Assembly (NCBI GenBank): GCA_047619485.1
Contig: JBLHKE010000592.1
Span: 1-5,083, forward strand
Direction of reading: 5' to 3'
DNA: 5,083 bases
DNA from: JBLHKE01 sp047619485
Lineage (GTDB): Bacteria; Verrucomicrobiota; Verrucomicrobiia; Verrucomicrobiales; DEV007
Part shown: in pieces, positions 1 to 3,659 of the stretch
How positions within the stretch are numbered: position 1 is the stretch's first letter
How the letters are laid out: the number at the start of each line of letters is the position of its first letter
Program-made: the position numbers and the translations under genes
Notes under the pieces: generated by a model
The model's database searches: none
Told to the model about the DNA's origin: nothing
Seen by the model: only the letters and a program-made list of their open reading frames with translations

Positions 1-132
1 GCGGATTCGCTTGCTGCCAAGCTGTTCCCTGAGTACCCGGTTCTCTTCACTCAAGTAATCGATCGCGTCCTCGTGCTGGCGGTTGAGCCAACCCGCCGTG
101 GTCAGGATAAGGAACTGTAGCGCTTGGGACAT
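1..132 (-). CDS. Transposase with integrase core, N-terminal 44 residues (partial, runs off left edge)
   Basis: The frame opens with ATG at 132 and starts MSQALQFLILTTAGWLN, followed by a charged helical stretch containing DYLSEENRVLREQL. This hydrophobic start followed by a 'EENRVLREQLG' helix is the usual N-terminus of a family of rve (DDE integrase-core) transposases, which go on to a helix-turn-helix and the catalytic domain; only the start is visible here. An AGGTAGG Shine-Dalgarno-like sequence at 147-141 lies 8 bases before the ATG and supports this start. No stop or frameshift is seen in the visible part. The C-terminal part of a related protein is preserved at 1872-2204 and a middle part at 2234-2431. 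The family assignment is from recognition of sequence style, not a database search. Confidence 0.8.
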   Translation of the reverse strand, partial: MSQALQFLILTTAGWLNRQHEDAIDYLSEENRVLREQLGSKRIR

Positions 133-192
133 CCGGCGAGCCTACCTGATACGCCGCGACTGGAGAAGGCCTGGTTCCAAGGGGGCTTGTCC

Positions 193-218
193 CTTCGGCT
201 TATTAATTGCACCATACG
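193..218 (-). repeat. Terminal inverted repeat of the left insertion sequence
   Basis: Read on the minus strand from 218, this 26-base end begins CGTATGGTGCAATTAATAAG and closes with CCGAAG. It matches 1807-1832 (plus strand) at 23 of 26 positions and the reverse complement of 2207-2232 at 21 of 26, by hand count. The conserved core among the three is CGTA-GGTG-(3 bases)-TTAAT-(2 bases)-GCCGAA. The exact outermost base is uncertain by one or two positions. Confidence 0.8.
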
Positions 219-502
219 CCCTCCTGCTTCCCGTCCTTGCTGTAGCCAAGCGACTTTAGTTTCCCATTGTCGTGCATTCTCTTGGCCCATCCGGTGTATG
301 GGGTCTGGCTGCCCGGGGCGTAAAACAATTTCTCACCTTCTGGGCCGCGCTCTTCGAGAGTGTCCCGCAGTATTGCCTCCCCGAGAATCTTCTTGAGAAC
401 CTCGGGCTTTGAGAAGTCGGGCCGCTCCTCACCCAGCGCATCTGTGTTGCTCGCGAACATCATCAGCACCAGCCCGACGATCACTCCAATATTGGTTTTC
501 AT
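203..502 (-). pseudogene. Exported MORN-type (YwqK-like) protein, 3' end cut off by an insertion sequence
   Basis: The frame encodes 99 residues. Residues 1-23 form a signal peptide (Lys at 3, hydrophobic stretch GVIVGLVLMMF, then small residues). Residues about 25-55 are charged and helical. Residues 60-97 resemble the MORN-variant repeat of YwqK-like proteins: an 'LFYAPGSQTPYTGWAK' segment followed by DNGKLKSLGYSKDGKQEGVW. Such proteins normally continue with several more repeats. Here the frame ends VWCN-stop, and the last codons, including TAA, lie inside the terminal repeat of the IS at 193-218, so native sequence probably ends near 218-220. The cell function of these exported MORN proteins is unknown; the 'antitoxin' label on some relatives is weakly founded. 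The ribosome site before ATG 502 is poor (GGTGG), which fits translation as part of a group. It could still be expressed as a short form. Confidence 0.75.
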
Positions 503-570
503 GCCGCCACCATGGCAGCGCCACCCGCGCTAGCAAACCCAGAAATTCTTGCCTGCTGCGACCGTGCCGC

Positions 571-717
571 TCATGCCAACTCCTCCAGCGCCAGCCATAC
601 GCCGTCGTGGTTGCCCTGCTTCCAGAATTTTTCGGCTTCTGCTAGGGTGTCCATCAACTCAGGTGCCGCTCCACAGGCAGTCTCCGCTCGTACCTCGCTG
701 CGCCAAGCCTGCTCCAC
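571..717 (-). CDS. Small protein of unknown function, 48 residues, ending in a WKQGNHDG motif
   Basis: This frame starts with a possible GTG at 717, only 18 bases after the stop of the FGE-fold gene, or with an internal ATG at 654 (27 residues). It ends TGA at 571. The product is acidic and probably helical: EQAWRSEVRAE near the start and LAEAEKFWKQGNHDGVW, then ALEELA, at the end. The end resembles one helical hairpin of a TPR-like repeat (A-x-x-F/L-W-x-x-G-(x)-x-D), but a single unit is too little to name. Support for it being real is the second copy of the motif at 1728-1761, which keeps the same reading frame with conservative changes (EKFWKQGNHD versus EQLWKQGDHD). No strong ribosome site is seen. 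I do not recognise the family. Confidence 0.45.
   Translation of the reverse strand: MEQAWRSEVRAETACGAAPELMDTLAEAEKFWKQGNHDGVWLALEELA
600..633 (-). repeat. 34-base dispersed repeat, copy 1
   Basis: This copy matches 1728-1761, on the same strand, at 30 of 34 positions by hand count. It encodes the E-K-F-W-K-Q-G-N-H-D part of the small ORF at 571-717. All four differences keep the reading frame open and most give conservative changes, so the repeat looks like shared coding ancestry, not a non-coding motif. Confidence 0.7.
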
Positions 718-735
718 TGACCGTTCTGCTCATGG

Positions 736-1551
736 CTAACCTGGAGCCAGAACAGCCCGAAAGCCGAAGCCGTTGCCGTAGCCGGCGTAGCCCGGGCCAC
801 TGAAGCCGCGGAAGGCACTGCGCGCGTAGTCGGCGTTGAAGTACCAGCTGCCGCCGCGGCACACGCGGCCGGAGCCCTCTCCTAACAGCGGATCTCTGCC
901 CCCAGGTAACTTGACAACATAATAGTCCTCGCACCACTCAAACACGTTGCCGTGCATGTCATGCAGGCCCCACGGATTTGGCTTCTTGGTTCTGACCGGA
1001 TGGATATGCTGTTCGCTGTTGTTACTAAACCAAACGTAATCCGTCAATTCTTTGTCGTCATCGCCAAAGCAGAAAGCAGTCGTCGTCCCGGCTCGGCATG
1101 CCCGCTCCCACTGCGCCTCGCTCGGCAGGCTCCACTTCCAGCCCGCTGGCGGCTTCACCGTCTCGTTGAGCTTAGACACATACGCCTGCGCGTCATCCCA
1201 GCTCACCGTCTCCACCGGCAGGCGCTCCCCTTTGAACTTGCTCGGGTTGGTCCCCATCAGCGCCACCCACTGCGCCTGGGTGCATTCGGTCTCCGCCATC
1301 CAGTAGTGGGAACTCAACTCCACCTCCACTTGGTCCTCGTTGTCGAGCCGATTCTCCTCTCCCGCCGGACTCCCCATGGTGAACTTCCCGCCGGGGCAGT
1401 ATTTCATCACCAGCGTCTCCCCGTTCGGAAGGTCGATGCTCACGCTCTCGCCTATCGCCCCACTGCCGAGCTCCGGCATCCCCCGCCAGGTCGAAACGAG
1501 AATACCGGCGCAGATCACGAGGAGCGAAACGATTGCAATCTTGAATTTCAT
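736..1551 (-). CDS. Exported FGE-sulfatase (SUMF1)-fold protein lacking the catalytic cysteines
   Basis: The 271-residue product starts with a membrane segment or signal (MKFKIAIVSLLVICAGILV, residues 1-19), so it is exported or anchored facing the periplasm. Residues about 46-268 form one FGE-sulfatase domain: PGGKFTMGSP, then ETECTQAQW, LPVETVSWDDAQAYVSKLN, LPSEAQWERACRAG, NPWGLHDMHGNVFEWCED, and RVCRGGSW near 229-236. In true formylglycine-generating enzymes the two copper-binding cysteines follow GGS-x-x; here those positions read F238 and A243. Classical sulfatase-activating chemistry is therefore unlikely. Many bacterial members of this fold have other or unknown roles. The ATG at 1551 is supported by GGGAGGA at 1565-1559, 7 bases upstream. 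A 48-residue ORF and a truncated MORN gene follow on the same strand, suggesting an operon. The fold is secure, the function is not. Confidence 0.9.
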   Translation of the reverse strand: MKFKIAIVSLLVICAGILVSTWRGMPELGSGAIGESVSIDLPNGETLVMKYCPGGKFTMGSPAGEENRLDNEDQVEVELSSHYWMAETECTQAQWVALMGTNPSKFKGERLPVETVSWDDAQAYVSKLNETVKPPAGWKWSLPSEAQWERACRAGTTTAFCFGDDDKELTDYVWFSNNSEQHIHPVRTKKPNPWGLHDMHGNVFEWCEDYYVVKLPGGRDPLLGEGSGRVCRGGSWYFNADYARSAFRGFSGPGYAGYGNGFGFRAVLAPG

Positions 1552-1558
1552 GCTGCGA

Positions 1559-1565
1559 TCCTCCC
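1559..1565 (-). promoter_or_regulatory. Shine-Dalgarno site of the FGE-fold gene
   Basis: GGGAGGA on the minus strand lies 7 bases before the ATG at 1551, a near-consensus ribosome binding site with good spacing. It fixes the start so that the hydrophobic leader is included. Confidence 0.75.
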
Positions 1566-1635
1566 AGATCCCGCCGCCGTTGTCGATTCCTCTATGGCCT
1601 GCCTGCCGCGCCTCGGGAGCACCGGATGGCGCAGC

Positions 1636-1719
1636 ATGACAGCCCTCTTCAAAGTCCTCTACTACCTCGCGCTGCCCGCGGCGTTGGTGTTCCTGCTCTG
1701 GCTTGGGTTTTTCATCTGA
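1636..1719 (+). CDS. Possible 27-residue hydrophobic membrane peptide
   Basis: An ATG at 1636 opens MTALFKVLYYLALPAALVFL, followed by LWLGFFI and a TGA stop. The peptide is almost wholly hydrophobic, with one lysine near the start, and would make one transmembrane helix. It lies divergently in the 254-base gap upstream of the FGE-fold gene, which otherwise holds only a short repeat remnant. Upstream GGGAG is about 20 bases from the ATG, too far for a good ribosome site. The peptide could be a small membrane protein, or an accident in a GC-rich gap; no homologue is known to me. Confidence 0.3.
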   Translation: MTALFKVLYYLALPAALVFLLWLGFFI

Positions 1720-1725
1720 ACCTCA

Positions 1726-1797
1726 AGCGCGGTCGTGGTCGCCCTGCTTCCAGAGTTGTTCGCGAACTGGGATCGCTGAAGTGAAGATTGGTCAAGC
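1726..1797 (-). pseudogene. Short coding remnant ending in WKQGDHDRA
   Basis: On the minus strand the frame between two stop codons reads AIPVREQLWKQGDHDRA before a TGA at 1726. The part EQLWKQGDHD matches EKFWKQGNHD in the small ORF at 571-717. No start codon or ribosome site is seen and the frame opens only after a stop near 1797, so this is probably the tail of a former gene cut away by the rearrangements at 1807. The rest of the gap between 1552 and 1806 shows no other gene or clear terminator. Confidence 0.4.
1728..1761 (-). repeat. 34-base dispersed repeat, copy 2
   Basis: This is the partner of 600-633, in direct orientation. It encodes E-Q-L-W-K-Q-G-D-H-D-R-A at the end of a short remnant. 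The two copies bracket the FGE-fold gene, which would fit a duplication of a small gene on either side of it. Confidence 0.7.
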
Positions 1798-1806
1798 CTA
1801 GAACGG

Positions 1807-1832
1807 CGTAGGGTGGAATTAATCAGCCGAAG
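1807..1832 (+). repeat. Left terminal inverted repeat of the 426-bp element
   Basis: The 26 bases begin CGTAGGGTGGAATTAATCAG and close CCGAAG. They pair with the right repeat at 2207-2232 at 21 of 26 positions and match the left-edge IS repeat at 23 of 26. Confidence 0.8.
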
Positions 1833-1871
1833 CTCCAAGAGCCCTTAGAACCAGGCCTTTTCCCGTCGCGG

Positions 1872-2204
1872 AAAATCACCCGGGCGTTCGGGCAAATCCT
1901 GAAGAGCGGCGCCGTGACGCCTATCAAGCTGCCGCCGAGAAGTCCGAACTTGAACGCATTCGCGGAGCGCTTCGTCAGGTCGATCAAAGAGGAGTGCCTG
2001 GGTCGCGTGGTCGTGCTTGGAGAACACCACCTGCGCCTCCTAGTCCGCGAGTACGTCGAGCACTACCACCGCGAGAGGAACCATCAAAGGCTCGGCAACC
2101 GGCTGTTATCAGAACCACCACCATGACCGGACTTGGACGCCGACGTGCAGAGGCGCAAACGCGTCGGCGGGCTGCTAAACTACTACCACCGTGAGGCCGC
2201 GTGA
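1872..2204 (+). pseudogene. C-terminal fragment of rve-family transposase with an internal TGA
   Basis: The plus-strand frame reads KITRAFGQILKSGAVTPIKL, then PPRSPNLNAFAERFVRSIKE and later EHYHRERNHQRLGNRLL. These are the strongly conserved C-terminal motifs of integrase-core transposases, with the third catalytic acid (E of the D-D-E triad) being the glutamate at 1965-1967 in NAFAERF. A TGA at 2124-2126 interrupts the frame, but the same frame continues afterwards with VQRRKRVGGLLNYYHREAA and a TGA at 2202-2204, which is the family's usual ending. So this was one gene, broken by a point mutation to stop. The part before 1872 is missing, including the first two catalytic acids and any normal start. 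It is not an active transposase. Confidence 0.85.
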
Positions 2205-2206
2205 GG

Positions 2207-2232
2207 GTTCGGCCGATTAAATACACCATACG
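2207..2232 (-). repeat. Right terminal inverted repeat of the 426-bp element
   Basis: Read on the minus strand from 2232, this begins CGTATGGTGTATTTAATCGG and closes CCGAAC. It matches the left repeats at 1807-1832 and 193-218 at about 21 of 26 positions each. It starts two bases inside the transposase stop at 2204. Confidence 0.8.
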
Positions 2233-2233
2233 G

Positions 2234-2431
2234 GGTCGCCAGTTCGATGGCGAAGAGCACGTGGTAGCGAACGAGCGACCGCCCCAGCCAGAGTTCGACC
2301 CTGAACATGTCCGCGGCCGCTATGACGTCCCAGTGAGCCTTGAGGAAGGTCTTCCACGACATCCCCCTGCGAGGAGCAGGCTCGATCCCATGCTCCCTGT
2401 TGACCCAATAGGCAAGGGCGGACAGCACCAT
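2234..2431 (-). pseudogene. Middle fragment of a third rve-family transposase, cut at the 426-bp element
   Basis: The minus-strand frame contains REHGIEPAPRRGMSWKTFLK, AHWDVIAAADMFRVELW, and VRYHVLFAIELAT. This is the region around the first catalytic aspartate of the same transposase family (the D in AAADMFRVELW, residue 41 from the ATG at 2431), where relatives read roughly 'HGIEPAP...WKEFLKAHW...AADFFTVEVW...LFVIELATRRV'. The match stops after ELAT at 2234, two bases from the outer end of the inverted repeat at 2232. The N-terminal part before about 2400 is not recognisable: the MVLSALAYWVN start is unlike the family, and stop codons close the frame just upstream (AAG at 2437). The rest of the gene is not found on the far side of the element at 1806. 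It is a dead fragment. Confidence 0.75.
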
Positions 2432-2480
2432 CAGCTTTCACTAAAACTATCGATCTCTAGGTTTGAATGACAGCCTCAGA

Positions 2481-3659
2481 CTAGAATCGGAGAATGGGCT
2501 CGTGATCAGTTTGGAGCTGACCCGCACTGTTCTTGATGACTGGATCAGGATCCGGAGCGGGCAAACAAAAATAGAATCGGCACCCCCCAGACTTACTGTC
2601 TAGGACTCCGGTTTCACCACTCATTTGCTCCGTGATTTTGCGTACGATTACCAAACCAAGACCGATTCCTTTGGCCTTGTCGGGGTGCAAGCGGGTGAAA
2701 GGCGTAAATAGTTCTTCCTTCTGCTTTGCTAGGAGTCCTGCTCCATTGTCGTCAACCCAAAAACGAATCATTCCTGTTCCAAGGTCATCCGCGCCAAGGT
2801 GAATCTCAGGAATACTGCCGCCGTATTTAATCGCGTTTGAGAGATAGTTTGTCCAGAGGCGCTGAATCCATACCGCATTACCAATTGCGCTGGGGAGGTC
2901 GGAAGGCCGATGGATCTTGGCTCCCGAGCTTTCGATCTTTGGAGCAAGTGCCCTGATAGCCGCATCGAGAGGCTGCATCATCTCGACCGCGGAGAGGTGT
3001 TGGCTGTTGTCCTCGCAAGTCGACAGGAGTAGCAACGACTCGACTATCTCGTGGATCCTGCGCACACCGGTGTTTACGATCCCAGCACACTCTCTCGTGT
3101 CCACGTCCAGATTTTGCGTGGCGACGATGATTTCACTGAATCCGAGTGCCGAAGTGATCGGGTTACGCAAGTCGTGGGCGAGAGCCTTCGCAAACAGATC
3201 GAGCCGCTCGTTCTTGTCCTCGAGGTCAGCGATTTTCACGTCGAGTTGACTCCTGAGCCGCCTCAGTTCGAGATGGGTTTCCATACGCGCTATTAGCTCC
3301 TCGGTTTGGAATGGCTTAGTTATATAATCAACCGCGCCGAGATTTAGCCCACGTACGATCTCGTCCGTCTTTGCGAGGGCTGTCACGAATATGACAGGGA
3401 TCTCGCAAGTTTCCGGATTATCGCGCAGGGCGCGGCAAACCTCAAAGCCATCGGTGCCCGGCATGTTGACATCGAGAAGTATGATGTCTGGAGCCTGTTC
3501 GTCCACCGCCCTTAGAGCGCGCGCACCAGAAAGCGCGACCTGGATAGTGTATTCTTCAGAGAGCATCTCCGCGAGAAGTTTGAGATTCTCCGGTTTGTCG
3601 TCTACGAGCAGTACCCGACAAGAGTTGGGTGTCTGGCTATCGGGGGGCGTTGTTTGCAT
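2481..3659 (-). CDS. Receiver domain fused to histidine kinase (REC-HisKA-HATPase_c)
   Basis: The 392-residue cytoplasmic protein has no membrane segment. Residues 14-132 are a receiver domain: acidic pocket D20-D21, phospho-acceptor D63 in LLDVNMPG, T93 and K115 (ITKPF). A coiled helix (130-155) leads to a HisKA-type region with phospho-histidine H162 in ALAHDLRNPITS. The HATPase domain covers about 225-372: N-box N271/N275 (TNYLSNAIKYGG), G1 box DDNGAG at 303-308, F-box LFTPF, and G2 box KGIGLGL. All key residues are present, so both phosphorylation and kinase activity are plausible. This REC-first order means the kinase is probably switched by phosphotransfer from a partner. The ATG at 3659 lies inside the end of the upstream kinase gene, overlapping it by 23 bases, with only a weak GGAT ribosome site, so translational coupling is likely. 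The final 20 residues are proline- and charge-rich with no known role. The output regulator is not in the window. Confidence 0.93.
   Translation of the reverse strand: MQTTPPDSQTPNSCRVLLVDDKPENLKLLAEMLSEEYTIQVALSGARALRAVDEQAPDIILLDVNMPGTDGFEVCRALRDNPETCEIPVIFVTALAKTDEIVRGLNLGAVDYITKPFQTEELIARMETHLELRRLRSQLDVKIADLEDKNERLDLFAKALAHDLRNPITSALGFSEIIVATQNLDVDTRECAGIVNTGVRRIHEIVESLLLLSTCEDNSQHLSAVEMMQPLDAAIRALAPKIESSGAKIHRPSDLPSAIGNAVWIQRLWTNYLSNAIKYGGSIPEIHLGADDLGTGMIRFWVDDNGAGLLAKQKEELFTPFTRLHPDKAKGIGLGLVIVRKITEQMSGETGVLDSKSGGCRFYFCLPAPDPDPVIKNSAGQLQTDHEPILRF

Larger units (their letters stand above)
1..218 (-). mobile_element. 5' end of an rve-family insertion sequence, continues past the left edge
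   Basis: Read on the minus strand, this stretch holds an IS end in normal order: a terminal repeat at 218-193, a leader of about 60 bases, then a transposase start at 132. The first 65 bases (218 to 154) align without gaps to 1807-1871 on the plus strand at about 54 of 65 positions by hand count. The right-hand repeat of that second element (2207-2232) also matches this end at about 21 of 26 positions. This defines the outer boundary near 218. The other end of the element is outside the window, so completeness and any target duplication cannot be judged. The insertion sits inside the 3' end of the MORN-type gene next door. Confidence 0.8.
1807..2232 (+). mobile_element. 426-bp internally deleted insertion sequence with both terminal repeats (MITE-like)
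   Basis: The element has a left repeat at 1807-1832 and a right repeat at 2207-2232 that match in inverted orientation at about 21 of 26 positions. Its first 65 bases (1807-1871) match the leader of the left-edge IS. At 1871/1872 the leader homology stops and the sequence switches straight into the C-terminal part of the transposase, so the promoter-proximal coding region, the helix-turn-helix and the first two catalytic acids are gone. The end of the transposase (stop at 2202-2204) sits just inside the right repeat, as in a complete element. No clear target-site duplication is visible. It could move only if a related transposase acted on it from elsewhere. Confidence 0.8.

Noticed and set aside
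952..1719. A 255-codon plus-strand open frame opposite the FGE-fold gene.
   Set aside because: Its translation is rich in Arg, His, Leu and Pro with no motif, as expected from the complement of a GC-rich gene. The minus-strand gene has a clear fold, signal and ribosome site. Only the final hydrophobic 27 codons, outside the minus-strand gene, are kept as a weak separate call.
1800..2240. Target-site duplication around the 426-bp element.
   Set aside because: The flanks ACGGC before 1808 and GGGGT after 2232 do not match convincingly at any length of 3 or more bases with a consistent end position.
2432..2480. Rho-independent terminator after the receiver-kinase gene.
   Set aside because: No GC-rich hairpin followed by a T-run is seen on the minus strand downstream of the stop at 2481.
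2917..3249. A 110-codon plus-strand open frame inside the receiver-kinase gene.
   Set aside because: It is the complement of HisKA/HATPase coding sequence with all kinase motifs intact on the other strand, and the product has no recognisable features.
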